Assembly (NCBI GenBank): GCA_015709315.1
Contig: JACCQI010000029.1
Coordinates: 1-34,300, forward strand
From: Desulfovibrionaceae bacterium
Lineage (GTDB): Bacteria > Desulfobacterota > Desulfovibrionia > Desulfovibrionales > Desulfovibrionaceae
DNA length: 34,300 nt
Reading direction: 5' to 3'
Shown here one piece after another: positions 18,582 to 25,515 of the stretch; the first letter of the stretch is position 1, and each line of letters starts with the position of its first letter. Both the position numbers and the translations under genes were made by a program. Under the pieces are notes generated by a model that saw nothing but the letters and a program-made list of their open reading frames with translations, was not told the DNA's origin and made no database searches.

Positions 18582-19529
18582 CTATTGGTCGTTGTCGTCG
18601 TCTTTTTTCGCGCCCGCCAACGGGTGCGCCTGGTCGTATACCTGCATGATGCGCTGCATGTCCAGATGCGTGTAGCGCTGGGTGGTGGTCAGGTTCTCAT
18701 GCCCGAGCAGCTCCTGCACGCTCCGCAGGTCCGCGCCCGCCTCCAGCATGTGGGTGGCAAAGCTGTGCCGCAGCATGTGCGGATGGACATCCTTGGGCAG
18801 CCCGGCCAGCTTGGCGAGCTTGGCCACGATGCGGTTGGCCTGCCGCCGGTCCAGCCGCTTGCCCGCGCGCACGCTAACGAACAGCGCCTGCTCCGAGTAG
18901 TCGGAAAGCAGGGCGTGGCGCTGCTCCATGTACCGCCGGATGCGCTTCACGGCCGCGTCCGAAAGCGGCACGATGCGCTCCTTGCTCCCCTTGCCGACCA
19001 CGCGGATGACGTCGGAATCCACGTCGTTCAGGTCCAGGCCGATGGCCTCGCTGATCCGCAGCCCCGAGCCGTACAGGACCTCGGCCAGGGCGATGTCGCG
19101 CAGCCCCTCCGGGTCCGGGGTGACCCCGGCCTCCATCAGGGACACGGCCTGGTCCACGTTGAGCACCTGGGGGTGGCGTTTTTCCTGCTTGGGATTGCGG
19201 ATGCCCGCCATGGGATCGCGGACGATCTGCTTGTGGCGCATGAGAAACTTGAAATAGGCGCGCAGACTGGACAATTTGCGGCCCATGGACGTCTTGGACA
19301 GCCGCCGACGGTGCATCTCGGCCAAAAAGGCGCGCACGTGGTCGCGGTCGATGCGGCCCGGCCGCTCCAGGGTGAGCTTGCGCGTGGAGAGAAATGCCTG
19401 GAACTGGTCGAGGTCGGTTCCGTAGGAGCGGACCGTGGCCTCGGAATAGCCTTTTTCCACAGAGAGATAGGCCAGAAATCCCCGGACAAGCTCGCCGGGC
19501 TGGTTACGCTTTGCGCCGGTCGATGACAT
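18582..19529 (-). CDS. xerC: Tyrosine recombinase XerC
   Basis: Site-specific recombinase that resolves chromosome dimers at dif. I place the start at 19529 (315 residues). The longer open frame only reads through the neighbouring GGDEF gene, while XerC proteins start shortly before the FLAYLSVEK...TVRSYGTDL SAM-like domain. All catalytic residues are present: R158 (GLRISE), K183 (GKGSKER), H251 and R254 (HMLRHSFATH), H277 (LLGHENL) and the nucleophile Y286 (RYTHL). The tail MQVYDQAHPLAG resembles XerC (AHPRAKR) more than XerD. The start overlaps the upstream GGDEF gene by 26 nt. No phage genes adjoin, so a housekeeping Xer role is likelier than an integrase. Confidence 0.9.
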   Translation of the reverse strand: MSSTGAKRNQPGELVRGFLAYLSVEKGYSEATVRSYGTDLDQFQAFLSTRKLTLERPGRIDRDHVRAFLAEMHRRRLSKTSMGRKLSSLRAYFKFLMRHKQIVRDPMAGIRNPKQEKRHPQVLNVDQAVSLMEAGVTPDPEGLRDIALAEVLYGSGLRISEAIGLDLNDVDSDVIRVVGKGSKERIVPLSDAAVKRIRRYMEQRHALLSDYSEQALFVSVRAGKRLDRRQANRIVAKLAKLAGLPKDVHPHMLRHSFATHMLEAGADLRSVQELLGHENLTTTQRYTHLDMQRIMQVYDQAHPLAGAKKDDDNDQ

Positions 19530-20466
19530 AGCTGGACCTGGGGTCTTCCTTGGCCTTTTTCTTGAGGCCCATGGCGATGGACGAGACCTCGCCGTAGTGG
19601 GTGATGCGCCGGTCCGTGTTGACCACCACGGCCAGGGAGATGGCCATGAGCGGAAAGACCTTGGTATTGCCCTCCCTGTCCACGGAGGTGATGTTGCCCC
19701 GCTTCCGGTCCTCGGGATCGTAGAAATGGGGCACGATATCGTCGAACGACTGGATGATCCGCTTGCAGGCGTCCTCCACCAGTTCCGGCGGCAGGATGAA
19801 CACGAAATCGTCGCCGCCCACGTGCCCGACAAAGGAATGCACGCCCTGATAGGAGCGGATGGTGTTGACGATGAGCCGGGCGGACATCATCAATATCTCG
19901 TCGCCGCGCGAAAAGCCGTACTTGTCGTTGTAGGACTTGAAATAGTCGAGATCGCAGTAGGCCAGGGCGAAGTCGTCGCCCGAGTCGATGAGCTGCTGGA
20001 TGCGCTGGATGATGGAGGTATTGCCCGGCAGCTTGGACAGCGGGTTGGCGTCCAGCGCCCGCATGGCCCGACAAAGCGTCAGATTGACCCGGTCGCGCAC
20101 CTCGGACGGGTTGAGGGGCCTGACCAGAAAGTCGTCCACCTCCACCTGATTCCAGTTCCAGGGTTCCTCCATGTCCTTGGGGTCCACGCACATGATCACC
20201 GGCAGTTGGCGATAGACGTTCTCGCTCTTGACCAGGTTGGCGACCTCCCGGCCCGAAATGTCGGCAAGCCGATTGTCCACCACCAGCAGGTCCGGCGGCT
20301 CGTTGAACAAATGCTCGATGGCCCTGCCCCCGTTCTCGAACACCGTGAACTCGATGACGTCCGGCGGCCACAGCCCCTTGAGCATCTCCGCAAAGGACTT
20401 GTCGGGAGAAAGCAGGAAGGCGGTCTGCTTGCGGTTGAACAGGGAATCTTCAAGGGTCCGGGTCAT
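19504..20466 (-). CDS. Receiver-like domain plus GGDEF diguanylate cyclase
   Basis: 320 residues. The N-terminal 130 form a response-regulator-like fold with D64 in LLVVDNRLADISG as the possible phosphorylation site. The usual receiver KP motif reads RP (116-117), so signalling may be non-standard. The C-terminal GGDEF domain has DLDYFKSYNDKYGFSRGDE for GTP and metal binding and an active-site loop GGDDF at 217-221, a form that is compatible with cyclic-di-GMP synthesis. The RxxD inhibitory site expected just before the loop is not visible (GVHS there). No histidine kinase adjoins. The preceding HDOD gene is 63 nt upstream, and xerC starts inside its 3' end. Confidence 0.85.
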   Translation of the reverse strand: MTRTLEDSLFNRKQTAFLLSPDKSFAEMLKGLWPPDVIEFTVFENGGRAIEHLFNEPPDLLVVDNRLADISGREVANLVKSENVYRQLPVIMCVDPKDMEEPWNWNQVEVDDFLVRPLNPSEVRDRVNLTLCRAMRALDANPLSKLPGNTSIIQRIQQLIDSGDDFALAYCDLDYFKSYNDKYGFSRGDEILMMSARLIVNTIRSYQGVHSFVGHVGGDDFVFILPPELVEDACKRIIQSFDDIVPHFYDPEDRKRGNITSVDREGNTKVFPLMAISLAVVVNTDRRITHYGEVSSIAMGLKKKAKEDPRSSYVIDRRKA

Positions 20467-20529
20467 ATGGAAAACCTAGCACCGGTCTTTGCCGCCGTCA
20501 AAGCCCATCTCGCGGACGGCTGGCCTCGC

Positions 20530-21363
20530 CTAGAACGTCATGTCGGACACTTCCAGCAACTGGTCGGCCATCTCGTCCATGACCTTGTCCAGGTCGCTCA
20601 TCCTGAACTTCAGCTCCATAAGCGCCTCGGGCCGCAGATAGGCGGTCTGGTCGTCGCCTGAATTGCCGAACTCGAAAAGACGGACCAGGTAGTCCGCGAT
20701 ATGGACCACGCAGGACATGGGCTTGTAGAACTCGGCCAGTTGCGGGGTATGGTGCCGGGCCATGGCTTCCCGGATGTTGGGCGGCAGCCCCCAATGCCGG
20801 GCGAGCCAGGCGTTGATGCGGTCGTGGCCGAACCCCATGACGTCCCTCTCGGCCTGGAAATAGGTCAGGTCCTTGGCCGCCACGGTGTCGAGAATGGTCT
20901 TGTGCAGATCCGGCAGCTGCACGGCGGTGACCACCTTGCCGAGATCGTGCAACAGCCCGGCCACGGCGTATTCCTCCGGGTCCTCGAACCCGGCCCGGCG
21001 GGCGATGATCGTGCAGGCCGTGGCGCAGCCGAGGCTGTGCTCCCACAGTCCCCTCATGACCTGAACCATCATGTCGAAGACCGAGGTGGAGATGATGATG
21101 CCGCGCACCACGTTGAAGCCGAGCAGCACCAGTGCGTGCTGGATGGAGCCGATGCGGCCGGGGAACCCGTAAATGGGCGAATTGACCATCTTGAGGACCT
21201 TGGCCGAAAGCACCTGGTCCGTGGAAATGACCTTGGCAATGGCCTCGGTGGACGCCTCGGGGTCCTTCACCATGGCGGTCACCTTGTCCAGGACCTGAGG
21301 CAGGGTCGGCAGGTCCTTGACCTGGAGAATCTTCCCGCGAACGGTGGTTTTCAGATCTTCCAT
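20530..21363 (-). CDS. HDOD-domain signalling protein
   Basis: HDOD proteins are HD-related regulators found beside c-di-GMP and chemotaxis genes; most lack phosphodiesterase activity and act through protein contacts. The 277-residue protein opens with the hallmark VKDLPTLPQVLDKVTAMVKDP (about 15-35), followed by STDQVLSAKVLKMVNSPIYGFPGRIGSIQHALVLLG, the classic HDOD pattern. The later YAVAGLLHDLGKVV retains an HD pair, which could suggest remaining metal binding. The gene starts 3 nt after the stop of the small output-domain gene, so the two are cotranscribed and possibly form one pathway. The receiver-GGDEF gene lies downstream. Confidence 0.88.
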   Translation of the reverse strand: MEDLKTTVRGKILQVKDLPTLPQVLDKVTAMVKDPEASTEAIAKVISTDQVLSAKVLKMVNSPIYGFPGRIGSIQHALVLLGFNVVRGIIISTSVFDMMVQVMRGLWEHSLGCATACTIIARRAGFEDPEEYAVAGLLHDLGKVVTAVQLPDLHKTILDTVAAKDLTYFQAERDVMGFGHDRINAWLARHWGLPPNIREAMARHHTPQLAEFYKPMSCVVHIADYLVRLFEFGNSGDDQTAYLRPEALMELKFRMSDLDKVMDEMADQLLEVSDMTF

Positions 21364-21366
21364 GTC

Positions 21367-21759
21367 CTATTCCCCGCCGCCGTTTTCCGAGGATGCCTCC
21401 CCGTTTTCCTCCACGGCTTCCATGGCCTTCATGCGGGCTTCCTGGGCCGCCGCCTTGAGCTGGAAATACTGGCCCATGCGCTCCTTGACCCGCGTCATCC
21501 ACTTGTCCCCGGAATGCTTGCGGAACAGGTGGTCCAGGCGTTCCAGCCGCTCGGCATACTTGGTGCCCGCACCGGCTCCGCCCATGTCCACGGGATGCCC
21601 CTGGACCGTGATGCGTTCGATGTTCATGGTTTCCAGCCGACCGATGTGGCCCTCGGTAAGCTCCATGCCCTCGGCCATGATGGTCATGCCCCCCTCCTTG
21701 GTGACGGGCTTGGCCAGCTTCATGCCGGGGCGGGCGAGATCGATGGGTATTTTCTGCAT
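21367..21759 (-). CDS. Small protein resembling the N-terminal domain of HD-GYP proteins
   Basis: 130 residues from the ATG at 21759; an in-frame ATG at 21792 would add 11 residues and cannot be excluded, since both have weak ribosome binding sites. The first ~55 residues, KIPIDLARPGMKLAKPVTKEGGMTIMAEGMELTEGHIGRLETMNIERITVQ, look like the small beta domain that precedes many HD-GYP phosphodiesterases. Here no catalytic domain follows, but an alpha-helical, Ala/Glu-rich tail does. The HDOD gene begins 3 nt downstream. A split two-protein version of an otherwise fused signalling module is a reasonable inference. I do not know a specific function. Confidence 0.65.
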   Translation of the reverse strand: MQKIPIDLARPGMKLAKPVTKEGGMTIMAEGMELTEGHIGRLETMNIERITVQGHPVDMGGAGAGTKYAERLERLDHLFRKHSGDKWMTRVKERMGQYFQLKAAAQEARMKAMEAVEENGEASSENGGGE

Positions 21760-21830
21760 GCGGTCACCAAAACAATAAAGGTTGTCATCCATGGATACAC
21801 GGTGACAGGCGAGCGTTCAAGCCCGATCAA

Positions 21831-22103
21831 TCAAACTTTATCAAAGAATATCAAGACGCCCATGACCACGAACGCCAGGGCCGCGACCTTCTTGATGACG
21901 GCGGGGGGAATGTACTGGCAGACGAACTGCGCGAACATGACCCCGAGAAAGCTGACCAGGACCAGGGCCAGGGAAGAACCGAGAAACACGGTCCACGGCT
22001 TCTGGGTCTTGGCGGTCATCAGCATGCAGGCAAGCTGCGTCTTGTCTCCGAGTTCGGCGACGAACAGGGTGCCGAACGTTGTGGCGAGCAGTTTCCAATC
22101 CAT
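21831..22103 (-). CDS. TMEM165/GDT1 family membrane protein (half-size)
   Basis: 90 residues with three hydrophobic helices and the family signature ELGDKTQLA (E17 to A25) in the first. GDT1 proteins export Mn2+ or exchange Ca2+ for H+; bacterial versions include full-length double repeats and half-size forms that must dimerise. Only one copy of the E-x-G-D-K-T motif is present, so a homodimer or a partner encoded elsewhere is expected. A strong AAGGA ribosome binding site sits about 7 nt before the ATG. It begins 18 nt after dprA and continues the same transcript. The ion is not readable from sequence; manganese is the best guess from characterised relatives. Confidence 0.85.
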   Translation of the reverse strand: MDWKLLATTFGTLFVAELGDKTQLACMLMTAKTQKPWTVFLGSSLALVLVSFLGVMFAQFVCQYIPPAVIKKVAALAFVVMGVLIFFDKV

Positions 22104-22121
22104 ATGTTTTTCCTTCCAAGG

Positions 22122-23354
22122 TTATGATTCGCGCGCCAGATACCACATGCCCGGCAACTGTTTCACGGCCCCGCGCATCTCCAGGACCAGCAGAACGCGG
22201 CTGATGACGGCCGATTTCCAGCCAAGCTCCCGGCCCAGGGCGTCGATATGCATCTTATCGACAGAATCGAGAACAGCCAACACCTTCAATTCGTCCTCGG
22301 AAAGCGCCAGGGCGTCGCGATTGGCCGAAGGCGGACGCTTTCTGACGGACGGCGCGCCCGCGGACGGTTTCGCCGAAGCCGAGGGGACGGCCCTTGCCGT
22401 CCGGGTCCGTCCCCTGTCCGCCTTGCCCTCATTGGACACCGGGGACGGGTCGGGCACGTCTTCCAGCTCGCGGGCGAAGTCGTAGCGCAAAATCTCCACA
22501 ATGTCGGACGCGGACTCGACCAGTGCGGCCCCCTGCTTGATCAGCCGGTGGCAGCCGGTGAACGTGGGCTGGCCGATGGGACCGGGCACGGCGAATACGT
22601 CCCTGCCCTGCTCCCCGGCCAGGCGGGCCGTGATGAGGCTGCCGGAATTGTGGGCGGCCTCGGCCACCAGCACGCCCAACGACAGGCCGCTGATGATCCG
22701 GTTGCGGACCGGGAAATGCCCGCCGCGCGGCCGCACGCCAGGGCCGTACTCGGTGACCACCAGGCCGCGCCCGCACAGCTCCCGCCGGACGTCGCCGTTG
22801 TCCACAGGATAGTCCACGTCCAGGCCGCAGCCGAGCACGGCGATGGAACTCCCCACGCCCGACAGGCCGCCCAGATGCGCCTGCCGATCGATGCCCAGCG
22901 CCAGCCCGGAGATCACGGTGATGCCGATTCGGGAAAGCTGGGCGCTGATCCTCCCGGCGGTCTCAAGCCCCAGCCGGGTACACTCGCGCGCGCCGACCAC
23001 GGCCACTCCGGGATTGCGGAACAACGTGACGTCGCCCTCCACGTAGAGCATGGCAGGCGGATCGGGAAGCTCCCTGAGACGCGCGGGAAAGCGGGGATCG
23101 AACCAGGTGACGACATCCATGGACGCCTGCCCGGCCGCCCGGTACTCCTCCTCGGCACTCCCGCGCCAGACCTCGGACGCACAGGCGTCGGCCACCGACT
23201 TGGATGAGAGCTTCAACCCGTGCCAGGCCCCGGCGTCCCGCACGGCGTCGAACGCGCTCGGATAATGGGCGAACAGCTCGCGCCACACCTTGGGACCGAG
23301 CCTGGGGGTGTGCTTCAGGGCCAGGCAGGCGAAATATTCTTTGTTCAGGTCCAT
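22122..23354 (-). CDS. dprA: DNA-processing protein DprA
   Basis: Binds incoming single-stranded DNA and loads RecA during transformation. From the ATG at 23354 it has 410 residues; an upstream in-frame ATG at 23405 has a slightly better ribosome binding site but adds 17 residues unlike the family. A SAM-like N-terminal domain (about 5-75) is followed by the Rossmann fold with GARECTRLGLETA (from 121), SGLALGIDRQAHLGG (from 149) and HFPVRNRIISGLSLGVLV (from 213). The protein ends in a winged-helix domain (about 345-405), with a disordered, basic linker between. A complete DprA suggests competence or a role in recombination; no other competence gene is in view. Confidence 0.92.
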   Translation of the reverse strand: MDLNKEYFACLALKHTPRLGPKVWRELFAHYPSAFDAVRDAGAWHGLKLSSKSVADACASEVWRGSAEEEYRAAGQASMDVVTWFDPRFPARLRELPDPPAMLYVEGDVTLFRNPGVAVVGARECTRLGLETAGRISAQLSRIGITVISGLALGIDRQAHLGGLSGVGSSIAVLGCGLDVDYPVDNGDVRRELCGRGLVVTEYGPGVRPRGGHFPVRNRIISGLSLGVLVAEAAHNSGSLITARLAGEQGRDVFAVPGPIGQPTFTGCHRLIKQGAALVESASDIVEILRYDFARELEDVPDPSPVSNEGKADRGRTRTARAVPSASAKPSAGAPSVRKRPPSANRDALALSEDELKVLAVLDSVDKMHIDALGRELGWKSAVISRVLLVLEMRGAVKQLPGMWYLARES

Positions 23355-23431
23355 GCGGTATCCGAAGAAATGGCCGAACCCCGCAAACGGCGGTAGTCCG
23401 GCCATTCATGCCTTGCGTATGTCGCGAAAAA

Positions 23432-24325
23432 CTAGCCGCCCAGCCGGGTCAATTCCTTGCGCCCGAGATTGGCCTCTTCCGACTGTGGAAAATCCTCGAC
23501 CAGGGCGCGCAGGTAGAAGATTGCGTTGTCCCGGTCACCCACGCGGTCGTAGGACATGCCGATCTTGAGCAGGGCCGCGGGAGCCTTATGGTGCTTCGGG
23601 AACCGCCCGGTGACCTCCTTGAAGGTCAGGATGGCCTGGGCGTAATCCTTTTCGGAATAATAGGTCTCGCCCTTCCAGTACAGGGAATTGGCCGCCAGGG
23701 TGTCATTGGGGAATTCCTTCAAGAACTGGTCGAAAGTGGCCCGGGCGCCCCGGAACTCGTCCAGGGAATACTGCCGGTAGCCCTTGGCGTAGAGCTTCTG
23801 GGCCGCGGACATCGTTTCCTTGGGCTTGGGAACGGCGGAGGGCTTGTAGGCGGGCTTGGCGGGTGCGGGCTTCCGCTTGACGACTTCCGGCTCCGGGATG
23901 GCCGCGGGCGGCTCGGGCACCTCGGCCCAGGGCTTTTCCTCGCCGCTCTGGGCAACGGGCGGTTCAGCGGGCGTTTCCGGATCGACCCAGCCGTTATCCT
24001 CGGGCTTCAGGTCGGTCACCCACCCCTCGCCGGAAGGAGGCTCGGGAGCCTCCTCGGTGGGAGCGGCCACGGCCGTGCCGTTGCTGATGGACGCAACCTT
24101 CACCTCCAGGTCGGTCAGCCGCTGATCAAGCCGCTCACGGTCCTGGACCACCTCGTCCGCCATCTGGCGCTGATTTTCCCGGAAATTGAGAAAGTTTTCC
24201 TCTAGAGACTTGATGCGCCACTCCATGCTCGCCGAATCGGTCGCCGCGTTCTGTTTGGCGGCATTACATCCGGCAAGCAACAGGCTGAGGACGGCAAACA
24301 GCAGGAACTTCTGGCATTTCATCAA
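23432..24325 (-). CDS. ybgF: YbgF/CpoB-like lipoprotein of the Tol-Pal system
   Basis: 297-residue exported lipoprotein. The signal peptide ends in LLLAGC with C20 as the lipid-modified residue. Residues ~35-75 form a coiled-coil (MEWRIKSLEENFLNFRENQ...RLDQRLTDLEV) that trimerises YbgF in relatives. A Pro/Glu-rich linker spans ~85-165. The last ~125 residues hold TPR repeats (AQKLYAKGYRQYSLDEFRGARATF and so on) typical of CpoB. CpoB links Tol-Pal constriction with peptidoglycan synthesis at division. The tol genes are not adjacent. In E. coli YbgF is not a lipoprotein; the Cys version is common in deltaproteobacteria. It heads the minus-strand run that includes dprA. Confidence 0.82.
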   Translation of the reverse strand: MMKCQKFLLFAVLSLLLAGCNAAKQNAATDSASMEWRIKSLEENFLNFRENQRQMADEVVQDRERLDQRLTDLEVKVASISNGTAVAAPTEEAPEPPSGEGWVTDLKPEDNGWVDPETPAEPPVAQSGEEKPWAEVPEPPAAIPEPEVVKRKPAPAKPAYKPSAVPKPKETMSAAQKLYAKGYRQYSLDEFRGARATFDQFLKEFPNDTLAANSLYWKGETYYSEKDYAQAILTFKEVTGRFPKHHKAPAALLKIGMSYDRVGDRDNAIFYLRALVEDFPQSEEANLGRKELTRLGG

Positions 24326-24361
24326 GTGATTCTCGCTTTCTCGCAGTTGGGCGTTTCATAG

Positions 24362-24390
24362 GGAATAGGCGATCAGCGGTTTTTTTGCAA
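24362..24390 (-). promoter_or_regulatory. Possible promoter of ybgF
   Basis: On the minus strand TTGCAA (24390-24385), a 17-nt spacer and TATTCC (24367-24362) lie about 37 nt before the start codon. Just upstream is the 13-nt palindrome TGTGGATTCCACA (24399-24411), which could be an operator or part of a hairpin. Confidence 0.4.
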
Positions 24391-24515
24391 GGAATCGATG
24401 TGGATTCCACAACCCGCGCCGATCAAATGCGACCTTGCATGACGGCTGTTTTTCAGGCAAAAAAAGCCCGCGCATCAACGCGCCTTTCACGCACAAAACG
24501 GAGTTTCCACCAGTC

Positions 24516-25442
24516 ATGGACATGCAAGAAACACTGACGATGATCGGCCTGATGCTGGCCCCGGCCTTTTTCAGCCTGTTGAGCATGGCCGCCCTCGGCT
24601 GCCCGGCCGTGGCGGTTCTCGGCGAGATCAGCGCCAAGGCGAACAAGAAGGTATTTCTCGACAAATACGGCCAGCAGACCGGGACCATGGGCCTGATCCT
24701 GCTCGCGTTCCTGCTCCTGGTCACCGGCGCGGGCGTGGGAATCGGGCTGTACCGATACCCGCAGCTCCTGGAACAATCCCTGGACACCAGGTCCCCCTTC
24801 TTTGCCGGGACCGTGCTCTTCGCCGTGTTCGCGGTGACCGCGCTGATCTACTTCCCGACCTGGAAGCGCATGCGCTCGGCCAAGGCGGCCCACATCCTGA
24901 TCGGAATGGTGTCCGCTCTCTCGGCCGTCAGCGCGGTGGCCGTGGTCACGCCCGCCAAGCTCGCCTACAACGTATCCCAGGGAGCGCCCTCACAGGAGAC
25001 GCTGGCCACGGCCTCGGCCATGGCATTGCCCCTGTCCGCCATGTACGGGCTTTTGGTGCTCGCCGCCGCCGCGTCCCTGAGCCTCGCCTACCTGGTCATC
25101 CGCCGGAACAAGGACGACTTCGGCCGCGACTACTACAACTTCGCCCTCCGCCTGGCCGCCCGCTGGGCCCTGCTGCCCATGATCGGCTTCCTGGCCTGCC
25201 AGGGCTGGCTCTACGCGCGTCTCCCGGAGTCCATGCAGGTCATGATCCTCGGCACTCCGCTGGCTTATGTCTGGTCCGGGCTGGTGGCCCTCGGCGTCGT
25301 GTCCGTGGCCCTGTGGCTGGTCCTGGCGCGGAGCGAATCCCCGCTCCGCCTCAAGGGACTGGCCTTCCTGACCATACTCCTGTTCTGGGCCATGCACGCC
25401 CTCAACTGCACCCTGTTCGTGAACTTCGTCTCCATGCTGTAG
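24516..25442 (+). CDS. Uncharacterised inner-membrane protein with eight predicted helices
   Basis: Not recognised. From the ATG at 24516 (308 residues; GGAG about 12 nt upstream) it consists almost entirely of eight hydrophobic stretches, near residues 6-33, 55-78, 93-112, 123-147, 165-190, 204-228, 237-261 and 272-300. The frame is open upstream to 24435, but the extra residues are polar and unlike a membrane protein start. Conserved-looking polar residues inside helices are few; a Cys/His pair, MHALNCTLF, lies in the last helix. There are no transporter signature motifs. It is transcribed alone, opposite to ybgF, and closed by a strong terminator. It could be a transporter or a subunit of a membrane complex. 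Confidence 0.8.
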   Translation: MDMQETLTMIGLMLAPAFFSLLSMAALGCPAVAVLGEISAKANKKVFLDKYGQQTGTMGLILLAFLLLVTGAGVGIGLYRYPQLLEQSLDTRSPFFAGTVLFAVFAVTALIYFPTWKRMRSAKAAHILIGMVSALSAVSAVAVVTPAKLAYNVSQGAPSQETLATASAMALPLSAMYGLLVLAAAASLSLAYLVIRRNKDDFGRDYYNFALRLAARWALLPMIGFLACQGWLYARLPESMQVMILGTPLAYVWSGLVALGVVSVALWLVLARSESPLRLKGLAFLTILLFWAMHALNCTLFVNFVSML

Positions 25443-25461
25443 CGTTGTCTCGCCACGCACG

Positions 25462-25497
25462 AAAAAGGCCGGGGAGTCACGCTCCCCGGCCTTTTTT
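25462..25497. terminator. Bidirectional terminator between the membrane protein and cheA
   Basis: AAAAAGGCCGGGGAG (25462-25476) pairs with CTCCCCGGCCTTTTTT (25482-25497) around a 5-nt loop. The A-run and T-run make it efficient on both strands; cheA ends at 25516 from the other side. Confidence 0.92.
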
Positions 25498-25515
25498 GCC
25501 GGCGTTTGCGGTGGG

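Noticed and set aside
18582-19529. Possible phage or island integrase
   Set aside because: The C-terminal AHPLAG tail and housekeeping neighbours fit XerC; no phage genes or attachment repeats lie beside it.
19530-19832. N-terminal extension of xerC
   Set aside because: The residues are Ser/Arg/Pro-rich noise that shadows the GGDEF gene; XerC proteins start near 19529.
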